Shown here: positions 1 through 8,733 of the stretch, piece by piece
Layout: each line of letters begins with the position of its first letter
Position numbering within the stretch: the first letter of the stretch is position 1
DNA from: GCA-2705995 sp048267965
GTDB lineage: Bacteria; Bacteroidota; Bacteroidia; Flavobacteriales_G; Salibacteraceae
Reading direction: 5' to 3'
NCBI GenBank assembly: GCA_048267965.1
Contig: JBLWWK010000008.1
Location: 52,184 to 116,183 of the forward strand
Length of the DNA stretch: 64,000 bases
Position numbers and translations under genes: made by a program
The notes under the pieces: model-generated
Seen by the model: the letters and a program-made list of their open reading frames with translations, nothing else
Told to the model about the DNA's origin: nothing
Database searches by the model: none

Positions 1-143
1 TTACAGACGATCCAGAGTTAGACGAGAACCTAAACTTTACCTTCAACAAAGCTCAAAAGAGAGAAGTAAGAGCAGCACTTACCAACACCTTTGGCTTTGG
101 AGGGCATAACGCATCTGTAGTCTTTAAAAAGTTTGAAGCCTAG
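1..143 (+). CDS. fabF: 3' end of beta-ketoacyl-ACP synthase II (FabF), partial
   Basis: The window opens inside this gene; the frame starting at base 3 runs open to a TAG at 141-143 and gives 46 C-terminal residues. They contain the run NTFGFGGHNAS followed by VVFKKFEA, which is the typical ending of elongation condensing enzymes of fatty acid synthesis (the GFGG loop lies near the active site of FabF). FabF condenses malonyl-ACP with a growing acyl-ACP in the cytoplasm. The downstream rnc, IPExxxVDY and pyk genes follow in the order common in Bacteroidota, which supports the call. The FabB/FabF distinction rests on that context, since the catalytic Cys-His-His residues are outside the window. 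Confidence 0.88.
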   Translation, partial: TDDPELDENLNFTFNKAQKREVRAALTNTFGFGGHNASVVFKKFEA

Positions 144-858
144 TCAACAACTTCAGAGGCAGTACAACCGTTTTTTTCGTTACCGAGATAACAAGCTTTA
201 TCGCCAATTAAGTGATTTTTTGGGCTTTTACCCATTAAATTTTGAGGTGTATGAACGCGCTTTTAAGCATAAATCAATTTCTCAGAATAAAGATAATAAC
301 GAGCGGTTAGAGTTTTTAGGTGATTCTATCTTAGACGCAGCAGTTGCTCATTATTTATTAACTGAATTTCCCAACCATTCTGAAGGGTTTTTAACCAAAA
401 CTCGGTCGAGAATAGTGAGCCGAAAAAGCTTAAATCACCTCGCAGAGCAACTGGAGATTAAACGATTTGTTCGTGCCTCTAAGAATGCTAAAAGTGGAAC
501 AACCTCTTTGTATGGTAATGCTTTAGAAGCTCTTGTAGGAGCCATTTACCTCGATTGCGGATTCGAAAAAGCAAAAGAATACATTCTTAAAATGCTCCAT
601 AATCATCTCGATTTAGAGCAGTTACTCAAAACAGAATCAGATTATAAAAGTCGTTTGCTAGAATGGGCTCAGAAAGAAAAGGTAAACTTAACTTTTAGAG
701 TAAAAGAATTGCCTCAGCACGATGATGGTTCCTACCAATTTGAAGCCTACATTCAAGACCAAGAATCTAAACTCGAAGCTACAGCCATTGGCACTTCGAA
801 GAAAAGAGCAGAGCAAAAAGCTGCGCACATTTACTGGTCAAAATTGTTTAACAATTAG
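133..858 (+). CDS. rnc: Ribonuclease III
   Basis: Cytoplasmic double-strand RNA endonuclease that processes rRNA precursors and structured mRNAs. The 241-residue product has the RNase III signature ERLEFLGDS at residues 57-65 (Glu57, Glu60 and Asp64 match the first metal cluster) and a second helix GNALEALVGAIYLD around 128-141 with the catalytic Glu132. A double-stranded RNA binding domain fills about 165-240. The position equal to E. coli Asp114 is Asn129. The only plausible start is a TTG at 133, overlapping the last 11 bases of fabF, since no in-frame ATG occurs before residue 153; the exact start is therefore less certain than the gene. Probably cotranscribed with fabF. Confidence 0.93.
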   Translation: MKPSQQLQRQYNRFFRYRDNKLYRQLSDFLGFYPLNFEVYERAFKHKSISQNKDNNERLEFLGDSILDAAVAHYLLTEFPNHSEGFLTKTRSRIVSRKSLNHLAEQLEIKRFVRASKNAKSGTTSLYGNALEALVGAIYLDCGFEKAKEYILKMLHNHLDLEQLLKTESDYKSRLLEWAQKEKVNLTFRVKELPQHDDGSYQFEAYIQDQESKLEATAIGTSKKRAEQKAAHIYWSKLFNN

Positions 859-895
859 ATATTAACAACCCCTGTCTAATTGTAGCAATTACACA

Positions 896-903
896 TACCT
901 TTG
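896..903 (+). promoter_or_regulatory. Bacteroidota -7 element TACCTTTG
   Basis: TACCTTTG matches the TAnnTTTG consensus of the Bacteroidota primary sigma factor. It lies 13 bases before the ATG of the IPExxxVDY gene, in a 58-base gap after rnc. A TTG occurs at 880-882, closer than the usual -33 spacing, so only the -7 match is good. It would give a very short leader for the IPExxxVDY-pyk pair. Confidence 0.5.
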
Positions 904-916
904 ATACTTCTCAACT

Positions 917-1339
917 ATGGCAAAAAAAAGACTGTCGGTAGAGGTTGATTATAATTTTTTCCTAATCGGAATTAGCTGTTTTGATAAAGCGTCAAAAATG
1001 GCCTGGACATTAGGGCAAGCACTTCATTGCCCATTCGAAGTGAGAGAAAATTATAAGGCAACTAAATCACTAAGCAACAATACGATAGAAAGGTATCCGT
1101 ATTTTTCTGCAAATCACGAACACTACACTTTCCACTTGGTTTCTAACCTCTCTGTCGAAAACGCGTTCTTGATTCCAGAACACAAGAACATGAATTACTT
1201 TTTTGTAATAACAGGCGTTTATAAAAGCCTGGATTTACAAGAAATTACCAAAGAAATTAGAGCCGCTAATAATGTGTTGGCAGCCATCGAACTAGACCCT
1301 TCAACCCTTAAATCAAGAGATAAACTAATTCTAGATTAA
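917..1339 (+). CDS. IPExxxVDY family protein
   Basis: A 140-residue protein of a Bacteroidota-restricted family of unknown function, named after a conserved motif that appears here as IPEHKNMNYFF (about residues 86-96). No signal peptide or membrane segment is seen, so it should be cytoplasmic. It lies between rnc and pyk, 13 bases before pyk, a linkage repeated across Flavobacteriia. The family is known only by conservation; no reaction can be assigned. The ATG at 917 is preceded by a good -7 promoter element, which suggests that it and pyk share a transcript. Confidence 0.85.
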   Translation: MAKKRLSVEVDYNFFLIGISCFDKASKMAWTLGQALHCPFEVRENYKATKSLSNNTIERYPYFSANHEHYTFHLVSNLSVENAFLIPEHKNMNYFFVITGVYKSLDLQEITKEIRAANNVLAAIELDPSTLKSRDKLILD

Positions 1340-1352
1340 AATAAAACTTAAC

Positions 1353-2780
1353 ATGGACTCACTACAAAACAAAACAAAAATTGTGGCCACTATTGGGCCA
1401 GCATCAGCCGACAAAGCCATGCTTAAATCGATGATTTTAGCAGGTGTAAACGTTTGCCGAATCAATTTTTCTCATGGTGATCATCCTACCCACCAAAAGG
1501 TGATTGATACCATTCGTGAGTTAGATCAAGAAATGGGCACTTTCACGGCCATTTTGGGCGATTTACAAGGGCCAAAAATTCGCATCGGTGAAGTAGAAAA
1601 CAACGGAGTTGAACTAAAAGACGGGAGCGAACTGGTTATTACCACTCAAGAAAGGGTAGGAACCGCTCAAGAAGTCTATATTACCTATAGCCAGTTTCCG
1701 AAAGATGTTGCTGCCGGAGAGAGAATCTTGATTGATGATGGTAAGCTCATGCTCGATGTAATTGAAACCAATCGGGAAGATCGTGTGGTTTGTAAAGTAA
1801 TTCACGGTGGTACCCTCTCTTCGAAAAAAGGAGTAAACCTTCCTAACACTAAAATTTCACTGCCTTGTTTAACCGAGAAAGATTTAAGAGATCTTGAGTT
1901 TGCTTTAGACAACGATCTTTCTTGGATTGCTCTATCTTTTGTGAGAAAAGCGCAAGATGTAAGAGAATTGCGTGAAATTATTGACCAAAGAGGCACCAAA
2001 AATCGCATTATCGCCAAAATTGAGAAGCCAGAAGCCATTGATAATCTAGACGAGATTATTGCTGAAACAGATGGTGTAATGGTAGCTCGTGGAGACTTAG
2101 GAGTTGAGATTCCGATGCAAAATGTGCCGCTTATTCAGAAAGAGATTGTCAATAAATGTCAACGTTCTGCCAAGCCGGTGATTATTGCCACTCAGATGAT
2201 GGAAACCATGATCGAGAATATTTCTCCAACACGTGCAGAAGTAAACGATGTGGCCAATGCTGTAATGGATGGTGCAGATGCTGTAATGTTGAGTGGAGAA
2301 ACATCTGTTGGTAGATTTCCATTGCAAGTAATCGAAGCCATGTACAAGATTCTTATCCGTACAGAAACTTTCCAGGGCATTTACCACAAAGAATTTTTAC
2401 CCGAAGTGGTAGATGATCGCTTTATTTCTGACTCTGTATGTTTCTCAGCTGTGAAGATGCAAGAAAGAACCAAAGCCAAGGCGATTATCACTATGACTCA
2501 CTCGGGTTATACCGCTTTTAAAATTTCTAGCTTTAGACCCGCCTCAAACGTTTTTGTTTTCACGAGCAACGTGAAAATATTAAATATGTTGAGCTTGCTT
2601 TGGGGGGTAAAAGGTTTTTACTACGATAAGTTTGAAAGCACAGACAATACCATTTTAGATATCAAGAAAATGCTAAAAACCAATGGTTTACTTCAGTCTG
2701 ATGACTTGGTAATCAATATTGCTAGTATGCCAATTAGCGATAAGGGTATGACTAACATGGTTCGTTTAAGCAGAGTATAG
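1353..2780 (+). CDS. pyk: Pyruvate kinase
   Basis: Last enzyme of glycolysis, transferring phosphate from phosphoenolpyruvate to ADP. The 475 residues are of normal length. Visible landmarks are the N-terminal KTKIVATIGPAS stretch (about 7-18), the GDLQGPKIRIGE segment, the active-site IIAKIEKPEAI with the catalytic lysine and metal-binding glutamate, the ATQMMETMI helix, and the PTRAEVNDVANAV segment followed by the LSGETSVG loop. The B domain lies between about 75 and 170 and the C-terminal regulatory domain is the last 120 residues. A copy of the dispersed GGTAGGAACC motif is read as Val-Gly-Thr at 1655-1664. Confidence 0.97.
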   Translation: MDSLQNKTKIVATIGPASADKAMLKSMILAGVNVCRINFSHGDHPTHQKVIDTIRELDQEMGTFTAILGDLQGPKIRIGEVENNGVELKDGSELVITTQERVGTAQEVYITYSQFPKDVAAGERILIDDGKLMLDVIETNREDRVVCKVIHGGTLSSKKGVNLPNTKISLPCLTEKDLRDLEFALDNDLSWIALSFVRKAQDVRELREIIDQRGTKNRIIAKIEKPEAIDNLDEIIAETDGVMVARGDLGVEIPMQNVPLIQKEIVNKCQRSAKPVIIATQMMETMIENISPTRAEVNDVANAVMDGADAVMLSGETSVGRFPLQVIEAMYKILIRTETFQGIYHKEFLPEVVDDRFISDSVCFSAVKMQERTKAKAIITMTHSGYTAFKISSFRPASNVFVFTSNVKILNMLSLLWGVKGFYYDKFESTDNTILDIKKMLKTNGLLQSDDLVINIASMPISDKGMTNMVRLSRV

Positions 2781-2796
2781 AAAATAGAGAAAGGCC

Positions 2797-2829
2797 AAAA
2801 AAACAAAAGCTTGCTAATGCAAGCTTTTG
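2797..2829 (-). terminator. Rho-independent terminator of pheS
   Basis: A perfect 11-bp inverted repeat, CAAAAGCTTGC at 2804-2814 and GCAAGCTTTTG at 2819-2829, with a 4-base loop. Read on the minus strand it is followed by seven T (2803-2797), a classical intrinsic terminator for pheS, whose TAG stop lies inside the hairpin. It may also stop pyk transcripts from the other side, but no T run follows on the plus strand. Confidence 0.8.
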
Positions 2830-3839
2830 AATTGGTCTAAGAAGCGAGTATCGTTCTCGCTGTATAATCGTAAATCGTTGACTTGGTACTTTAGCTGAGC
2901 AATTCTTTCTACTCCCATACCAAAGGCAAACCCTGAGTATTTGGAAGAATCAATACCGCAATTTTCTAACACATTGGGGTCTACCATTCCGCAGCCCATA
3001 ATTTCTAGCCAGCCTGTATATTTACAAACGTTGCAGCCATCACCGTTGCACAAAGTACAGCTTACGTCCATTTCTGCAGAAGGCTCTGTAAAAGGGAAGT
3101 AAGAAGGCCGTAAACGGATAGCTGCATTCTCGCCAAACATTTCTTTCACAAAGTATTGCAATGTTTGTTTTAGGTCTGCAAAAGAAACATCGGTATCAAT
3201 ATATAAGCCTTCTACTTGGTGAAAAAAGCAATGTGCGCGAGCTGAAATAGCTTCGTTTCTATAAACTCTTCCCGGAGCTACAATGCGAATTGGAGGCGTA
3301 TTATTTTCCATAATACGAACTTGTACTGAAGAAGTATGTGTTCTTAATGCTAATTCTTCCTCGTCATTTTTAACGAAAAAAGTGTCTTGCATATCTCTTG
3401 CTGGATGCTCTTCTGGGAAGTTTAAAGCGGTAAAATTGTGCCAGTCGTCTTCCACTTCTGGTCCTTCTTCAACGGTATAGCCAATTCTACCAAAGATCTC
3501 ACAAATTTCGTGGCGCACCATAGAAATGGGATGGCGGGTTCCTACCTTGGTTCTAATACCTGGGCGGGTTAAATCGCTTGGTTTATTGGCCAAATTAGCT
3601 TGTGAATGGGTCGCGTTTTTAAGCGAATCAAATTTGTCTTGAGCCAAGTTTTTAAGGGCATTTAACTCTTGACCAAAAGCCTTTTTTTGATCGTTGGGTA
3701 CATCTTTAAAAGCCGAGAACAGCTGCTTGATTTCGCCTTTAGATCCTAAGTATTTAATGCGGAATTGTTCTAATTCTTCACTGCTGGTTGTAGCGAAGTT
3801 TTCAATTTCTTTTTTAACCTTTTCTACTTGTTCAATCAT
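2814..3839 (-). CDS. pheS: Phenylalanyl-tRNA synthetase alpha subunit
   Basis: Charges tRNA-Phe together with PheT (not in the window), as an alpha2-beta2 complex. The 341 residues have an N-terminal coiled-coil arm (about 1-85), motif 2 with GRVYRNEAISARAH, the FPFTEPSAEMDV loop, and motif 3 with GMGVERIAQLKY near the C terminus. A CTLCNGDGCNVCKYTGW segment with four cysteines is a normal feature of bacterial PheS. The gene converges on pyk and ends in a terminator hairpin. The 40-base gap to the upstream cyclophilin gene on the same strand allows joint transcription. One GGTAGGAACC motif (reverse) lies at 3537-3546. Confidence 0.97.
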   Translation of the reverse strand: MIEQVEKVKKEIENFATTSSEELEQFRIKYLGSKGEIKQLFSAFKDVPNDQKKAFGQELNALKNLAQDKFDSLKNATHSQANLANKPSDLTRPGIRTKVGTRHPISMVRHEICEIFGRIGYTVEEGPEVEDDWHNFTALNFPEEHPARDMQDTFFVKNDEEELALRTHTSSVQVRIMENNTPPIRIVAPGRVYRNEAISARAHCFFHQVEGLYIDTDVSFADLKQTLQYFVKEMFGENAAIRLRPSYFPFTEPSAEMDVSCTLCNGDGCNVCKYTGWLEIMGCGMVDPNVLENCGIDSSKYSGFAFGMGVERIAQLKYQVNDLRLYSENDTRFLDQFKSLH

Positions 3840-3879
3840 CCTAACATGCGTTTCGTCTGCGAAGTTAAAGTTTACGCCT

Positions 3880-4734
3880 TTAATCGAAGGCAGAAATCAC
3901 CTTCATTTCCATGATTACCGGCTCAAGAGGGCGATCTTTCTTATCGGTAGGAACCGCAGCTATGCTATCTAAAACATCGAATCCTTCTATGAGTTGACCA
4001 AAAACAGTATAGCCTCCATCGAGGTGAGGGGCGCCTCCCACGGTTGAATACAGCGCTTCTTGATGTTTGTTAAGCTTAAAACTATTGGCAACCGCTTCTA
4101 TTCCTGACTTGTGTTGAGCAATTAATTTCTCAAGTTGCTCGCGATTTTTTGACTTCTGAGCGGCCAGATATTGCGTTTTAAATTGAATATTGGCAGAATC
4201 ATTTAAATACAGTTTAAAGGCATCTTGACCATACATGCTCATTCTGCGCTGGTTAATAGCACGAATTTGGGAGTCGTTAAAAACAGAGCCTTGAACAATG
4301 TAAAATTGCGACCCTGAACTGTATTTATATGGGTTGATTTTATCGCCTTCTCGGGCAGCAGCCAGCGCCCCTTTACGGTGGTAAAGGCCGTCTACAAATT
4401 CTGGAGGAAGCGTATAACCTGGTCCGCCATTCCCCACTTTTTGTGTGCTATCGGCTTGTTTAGAAAGCGGATCTCCGCCTTGAATCATAAACTGATTTAT
4501 CACCCGGTGAAATTGCAAGTCGTTGTAAAAGCCTTTGTTTACTAATTCAATAAAATTGTTTTTGTGAATGGGGGTTTCGTTGTAAAGCTCTACCACCATT
4601 TGACCATAATTGGTAGTGATTTGTACGCGAGTACGGGGTTCTTCAGGTTCGTTTACCAAAAACGATGAAAGCAAAAGGGCTGACAAACCAACCAAGAAAA
4701 TTGAGAGTAGATTGAAACCGTGTTTTTTCATCAA
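3880..4734 (-). CDS. Secreted cyclophilin-type peptidyl-prolyl isomerase
   Basis: Catalyses proline cis-trans isomerisation during folding of exported proteins. The 284 residues start with a short basic stretch and a hydrophobic signal (about 8-26), so the enzyme should be periplasmic or membrane-anchored. The cyclophilin core has the substrate-pocket segment FHRVINQFMIQGGDP, then GPGYTLPPEF, SSGSQFYIVQG, and late GGYTVFGQLIEGFDVLDSI. Between the SQFYIV strand and the last core strands there is an insertion of about 80 polar residues (roughly 150-225), rich in Gln, Lys and Asn, longer than in minimal cyclophilins. It is transcribed towards pheS. A motif copy at 3946-3955 is read as Val-Pro-Thr. 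Confidence 0.92.
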   Translation of the reverse strand: MMKKHGFNLLSIFLVGLSALLLSSFLVNEPEEPRTRVQITTNYGQMVVELYNETPIHKNNFIELVNKGFYNDLQFHRVINQFMIQGGDPLSKQADSTQKVGNGGPGYTLPPEFVDGLYHRKGALAAAREGDKINPYKYSSGSQFYIVQGSVFNDSQIRAINQRRMSMYGQDAFKLYLNDSANIQFKTQYLAAQKSKNREQLEKLIAQHKSGIEAVANSFKLNKHQEALYSTVGGAPHLDGGYTVFGQLIEGFDVLDSIAAVPTDKKDRPLEPVIMEMKVISAFD

Positions 4735-4867
4735 AATGGGGCGTTTTAAAGAGTTTGCCGTTCGAAAATAAAGTAAACCTCAAATTTATCGAGGCGATAA
4801 GTGGGTTAATTGCATTAATAGAATTATTTTTCGACCTTTACTGTTTGGTACTAATTATTGCCCCATT

Positions 4868-5278
4868 ATGAAATTGAGATTTTTCATTACTTTACTAATA
4901 GTTGGATTAGCTTTTGTTGCATGTGAAAAGGAAAAAGACCCTACGAAACTTCAAGTGTTTGTTGTAGATGAAGAAGGGCAAAAAGTGCAAAACGCAGTTA
5001 TTCAATTTAACTGTGAATCTTCTTTTAATCCGCCTAGACCTTGCGATGTAGAGATTGAAGTAAATGCCAATTCAAGTGGGTTTTACGAGCATAAATTTGA
5101 TCAACCCGCTGTGTTGAGAATCAATGCCTTTAAGATCGATCGAGATACTTTGGTGTTGGGTACGTTACCAGATACCACTATGGTAATTACAGCAGACTCG
5201 TTATGTGGTGAATCTTTTGTGTCTATTCAAGAAGAAGAAACTACTCGGAAAACGGTTGTTGTGTACGAATGTAATTAA
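4868..5278 (+). CDS. Small lipoprotein of unknown function
   Basis: The 136-residue product has a lipoprotein signal peptide: basic start, hydrophobic stretch 5-18, and the lipobox-like FVAC with the modified Cys at 19. The following CEKEKDP is typical of Bacteroidota surface lipoproteins. The mature part looks like one beta-sandwich domain with internal cysteines, resembling carboxypeptidase-regulatory or Ig-like modules (VQNAVIQF, SGFYEHKF), but I recognise no named family. It stands alone after the divergent cyclophilin gene. Its last 38 bases overlap the end of the convergent gene at 5241-5588. Confidence 0.75.
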   Translation: MKLRFFITLLIVGLAFVACEKEKDPTKLQVFVVDEEGQKVQNAVIQFNCESSFNPPRPCDVEIEVNANSSGFYEHKFDQPAVLRINAFKIDRDTLVLGTLPDTTMVITADSLCGESFVSIQEEETTRKTVVVYECN

Positions 5279-5588
5279 TCACCGCTTCTTTCATTAAGCG
5301 TTCTTGGTCGGCTTCTTTCAAGTGAGGAAGCTTTTTCTCTCTGGTAAAATGTGGCCATCCTTCACGATCGGTTCCTTCGTAACTATAATAGCCGTATGGT
5401 TCTAATAGTGCACATGTGCCGATGTGAATTACATCTAGCTTTTCGTCTTTTGAAAACTCTTTAAAGCCTTGACCTAACTCTTGAACACCGATTAAAAAAA
5501 CGATGGTATCTAAATCTAGGTCGTCACCAAATTGGGCTTTCATGGGTGCAATTACCTCTCTCCACTCTTTTTCAAACTCAAAATCCAT
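5241..5588 (-). CDS. Conserved hypothetical protein, 115 residues
   Basis: Acidic cytoplasmic protein without signal or membrane segment. It has well-formed helices, a hydrophobic core (DTIVFLIGVQELG) and a compact GTCALLEPYGYYSYEG segment; the last part, RLMKEAVINYI, looks helical. I do not recognise a named domain, but the sequence has the composition of a real protein and a clean ATG. It converges on the small lipoprotein with a 38-base overlap and diverges from the cvpA-like gene 73 bases away. No function can be given. Confidence 0.7.
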   Translation of the reverse strand: MDFEFEKEWREVIAPMKAQFGDDLDLDTIVFLIGVQELGQGFKEFSKDEKLDVIHIGTCALLEPYGYYSYEGTDREGWPHFTREKKLPHLKEADQERLMKEAVINYIRTQQPFSE

Positions 5589-5661
5589 TTCAACATTGCT
5601 TTGTGCGCAAAGTTAGATTTCTTCTTCTTGAGAAAGGCAGAATTAAAAATATCTTAGCAAA

Positions 5662-6207
5662 GTGAATGCGGTAGATATAGTTTTATTAATTCCGTTACTA
5701 TACGGAGCCTACAAAGGGTTTACTCGAGGTGTTATTTTAGAAATTGCTACCCTAGTAGCTTTGTTATTAGGTGTTTGGGGAGCGATTCAGTTTTCTTCTT
5801 ACACCGAAGGCGTACTTTCTGAATCGATAGATATTAACGAATCGTATTTACCGTTAACTGCTTTTGCAGTCACCTTTGTGGTAATTGTAATCGCTATTCA
5901 TTTATTAGCAAGGGTGTTGCAAAAGATTATTTCGCTAGCAGCTTTGGGTTTGGTAAACAAGCTGTTGGGCTTAGTTTTTGGCGCAGTAAAATTCGCGCTC
6001 ATTCTCAGCTTTGTTTTAGTGGTGATTAACTCGGTAGAAAGTAAATGGGGTTCTCTCAACGATTCTGCTTGGAGAAAAGAATCGAAATTGTACGAACCCA
6101 TTTCGAACATAGGTCCTTTGTTATTACCAGTGGTTGAGAACAACCACTGGTATAAAGATTATGTGAAAGACTATGTAGATTCTACTGAAGAAACAATTAG
6201 TCTTTAA
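5662..6207 (+). CDS. CvpA family inner-membrane protein
   Basis: The 181-residue product matches the CvpA/colicin V production family: the N-terminal NAVDIVLLIPLLYGAYKGFTRG is the conserved first membrane hairpin, followed by further membrane segments near 26-44, 63-85 and 100-122. The C-terminal third is soluble and acidic. Family members have been linked to colicin V production and envelope homeostasis; the biochemical role is unclear. The start is a GTG at 5662, which is where the family alignment begins. The stop overlaps the end of pgk by 11 bases on the opposite strand. Confidence 0.85.
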   Translation: MNAVDIVLLIPLLYGAYKGFTRGVILEIATLVALLLGVWGAIQFSSYTEGVLSESIDINESYLPLTAFAVTFVVIVIAIHLLARVLQKIISLAALGLVNKLLGLVFGAVKFALILSFVLVVINSVESKWGSLNDSAWRKESKLYEPISNIGPLLLPVVENNHWYKDYVKDYVDSTEETISL

Positions 6208-7390
6208 TTGCCGCAACTCCAGGAAGTTCTTTCCCCTCGATTAGCTCAAGCAATGCACCACCGCCCGTAGAAACGTAGCTAACGTGTTCGCTGAGGTTAA
6301 ATTTGTTGACCGCTGCAACCGAATCACCGCCACCTACTAGGGAGTAAGCGCCTCTTTCAGTTCCAGTAACTACTGCAAAAGCGGCAGATTTGGTTCCTTC
6401 AGAAAAGTTTTCAAATTCAAAAACGCCCATAGGTCCGTTCCATAAAATGGTTTTAGACTCTTCAATACACATTTTGGTGTGTTCAATAGCTTTTGGCCCA
6501 ATGTCTAAGCCCATCCAACCGGCTGGTATACTATCGGTAGGAACCACTTTCTGATTAGCGTTGTTGTTAAAATCATCTGCAGCCACTGTGTCTTCAGGAA
6601 GTAAAATACGAACACCTTTCATTTCTGCTTGGCGCATCACTTCTTTGGCTAAGTCGAGTTTGTCTTCTTCAACTAATGAGTTTCCGACTTCACCGCCCAT
6701 AGCTTTGGCGAATGTGTAAGCCATTCCACCACCAATAATTAGGTTGTCGATTTTATCAAGCAAGTTTTCAATGATGCCAATTTTAGAAGAAACTTTTGCA
6801 CCACCAATAATGGCAGTGAATGGTTTTTGAGGCTCTTGCATTACTTTGGCAACACTCTCAAGTTCTTTTTGCATTAACATTCCGAAACACTTGGCTTCGG
6901 TATTAAAAAACTCAGCAATAATAGCTGTTGAAGCATGTGCGCGGTGAGCAGTACCAAAAGCATCGTTTACGTAAATGTCTCCGTGCTTTGCTAATTTTTC
7001 AGCAAAGGCTTTGTCGCCTGCTGTTTCTTCTTTGTAGAATCTAAGGTTTTCTAAGAGTAAAACATTTCCTGGTTCTAACTCGGTAGAAAGTTCAAAAGCC
7101 TCTTCGCTCACGCAATCGTCTGCAAATAGTATGGTTTTGCCCAATTCAGCGCTTAAATATTCGCCAAGATGACGCAAAGAAAAACGGTCTTCAGGTCCTG
7201 TTTTTGGGCGACCCAAGTGAGACATTAATACTACTGAACCACCATTTTTCAAAATCGATTGAATGGTAGGAAGAGCCGCTTGAATTCGCGTATCGTCTGT
7301 AATTTTAAAATCATCATTTAAGGGCACGTTAAAGTCAACGCGAATAAGAGCCCTTTTGCCAGAAAAATCAATGTCTTGAATTGTTTTCAT
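6197..7390 (-). CDS. pgk: Phosphoglycerate kinase
   Basis: Glycolytic enzyme that makes ATP from 1,3-bisphosphoglycerate. The 397 residues are of normal length: the N-terminal RVDFNVPL signature, substrate-binding histidine and arginine in SHLGRP, the NDAFGTAHRAHAS segment, the hinge, then the nucleotide-domain segments IIGGAKVSSKI and LWNGPMGVFE, and the late GGGDSVAAV loop. It ends against the cvpA-like gene with an 11-base overlap and has its promoter region in the 119-base gap to holB. The motif at 6536-6545 is read as Val-Pro-Thr. Confidence 0.97.
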   Translation of the reverse strand: MKTIQDIDFSGKRALIRVDFNVPLNDDFKITDDTRIQAALPTIQSILKNGGSVVLMSHLGRPKTGPEDRFSLRHLGEYLSAELGKTILFADDCVSEEAFELSTELEPGNVLLLENLRFYKEETAGDKAFAEKLAKHGDIYVNDAFGTAHRAHASTAIIAEFFNTEAKCFGMLMQKELESVAKVMQEPQKPFTAIIGGAKVSSKIGIIENLLDKIDNLIIGGGMAYTFAKAMGGEVGNSLVEEDKLDLAKEVMRQAEMKGVRILLPEDTVAADDFNNNANQKVVPTDSIPAGWMGLDIGPKAIEHTKMCIEESKTILWNGPMGVFEFENFSEGTKSAAFAVVTGTERGAYSLVGGGDSVAAVNKFNLSEHVSYVSTGGGALLELIEGKELPGVAAIKD

Positions 7391-7494
7391 TACAATTTGT
7401 AAATAAGGCGTTTAAGTTTGTTTGAAGTTCCAAAAATGAAATAAAAAATGCGGAGGGCAAAAGGTTTCAGGGCGTTTTAGCAAAGCCTTTGTTT

Positions 7495-7502
7495 TACCTT
7501 TG
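7495..7502 (+). promoter_or_regulatory. -7 element TACCTTTG before holB
   Basis: TACCTTTG fits the TAnnTTTG consensus exactly and sits 7 bases before the ATG of the DNA polymerase III delta' gene, implying an almost leaderless transcript. No convincing -33 TTG lies at the usual distance. The same octamer occurs before two other genes in this window. Confidence 0.45.
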
Positions 7503-7509
7503 AATAATC

Positions 7510-8628
7510 ATGTGGAAAGAAAGAGTTGTTGGTCAATCGGCCATTCTTGAAAATTTCGAAAAAACGTTATCAGCGAGAAGAATCAGTCATGCTCAATTAT
7601 TTTTAGGAGCACATGGCAGAGGTTCTTTAGCGTTAGCACTTGCGTATGCCGAAATGTTGATGGAAAAAACGGCAAAAGAAAGTTCTCATTCTCAAACAAT
7701 GATGAGTAAATTAGTACATCCTGATGTGCATTTTGCTTTTCCGGTTGCCAAAATTGGCAGTGGCAGTAAGGTTACTTTGAGCGATGATTTTATAAAACCG
7801 TTTCGTGAAAATATCATCAATAATCCGTATTTGAGTCTGTTTCAGTGGACAAAAGCCATTGATGTTGAGAAAAAGCAAGTGCTTATTAATGCAGCTCAAG
7901 GAGCAGAGATTAGCCGAAAATTGCAGTTAAAATCATTCGAAGGCGAATACAAAGTGATGATTATTTGGATGGCCGATAAAATGAATGTGGCTACTTCTAA
8001 CAAATTGCTGAAATTGATTGAAGAGCCGCCCGAAAAAACCGTTCTTCTCTTAGTGGCTGAAGACGAAGAACAAATGCTGGCTACCATTTTATCTCGAACA
8101 CAAATTATTCGAGTACCGCCCATTGAAACTGAGGCTATTGAAAACGAGCTAATCACCCAATACGATATTGCGCCAGATACGGCTAAAAGTATTGCCGGAT
8201 TAGCAGATGGTGATTTTGCATCTGCTTTGTCGATTTTACATACATCAGACGAAGAAAACTACGATCAGAAAGCCTTTATTCAATGGATGAGAACGTGCTA
8301 CCAAAAAGATTTTTTCAAACTAGACGCCTGGATTGGCGACATGAGCAGAGTAGGTAGAGAAAGACAAAAAATGTTCTTTGCTTACGGTCTGCATATTTTT
8401 AGAGAATGTTTAATCAGTAATTACGCAGATGCCTCGTTAATTCGGTTACACGGTGAAGAGCAAAACTTTGTACAGAAGTTTAAACCGTTTGTAAATACTG
8501 CCAATGCACTTCAATTAATCGAAGAGTTTGAAGAAGCCTCGGCAGATATCGAAAGAAATGGTAACTCACGCATTGTTTTTACTGATTTGTCGTTAAAAGT
8601 GATGAAACTACTCACGCTAAAACCGTGA
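7510..8628 (+). CDS. holB: DNA polymerase III delta' subunit
   Basis: Clamp-loader subunit of the replicative polymerase. The 372-residue AAA+ protein begins with VVGQSAILENF and has a degenerate P-loop (GAHGRGSLALA, without the GKT), as expected of delta', which does not bind ATP productively. Later come LLKLIEEPPEKTVLLL (Walker B-like region) and ILSRTQ, the sensor 1 / SRC-like motif with Thr in place of Cys. The last 120 residues are the helical collar domain. It heads a plus-strand run (holB, ricT-like, gldH, PBP1A) whose order recurs in Flavobacteriia, which strengthens the call. Confidence 0.9.
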   Translation: MWKERVVGQSAILENFEKTLSARRISHAQLFLGAHGRGSLALALAYAEMLMEKTAKESSHSQTMMSKLVHPDVHFAFPVAKIGSGSKVTLSDDFIKPFRENIINNPYLSLFQWTKAIDVEKKQVLINAAQGAEISRKLQLKSFEGEYKVMIIWMADKMNVATSNKLLKLIEEPPEKTVLLLVAEDEEQMLATILSRTQIIRVPPIETEAIENELITQYDIAPDTAKSIAGLADGDFASALSILHTSDEENYDQKAFIQWMRTCYQKDFFKLDAWIGDMSRVGRERQKMFFAYGLHIFRECLISNYADASLIRLHGEEQNFVQKFKPFVNTANALQLIEEFEEASADIERNGNSRIVFTDLSLKVMKLLTLKP

Positions 8629-8733
8629 TTTTTTATTCGTAGTAATTCATCTAATTTTGACTATCGAAACCGAAAGGTGAAATAATTGTAGAATAAGTGT
8701 TGACAGCAGTCAACTCTAAATAGATATTGAAGT

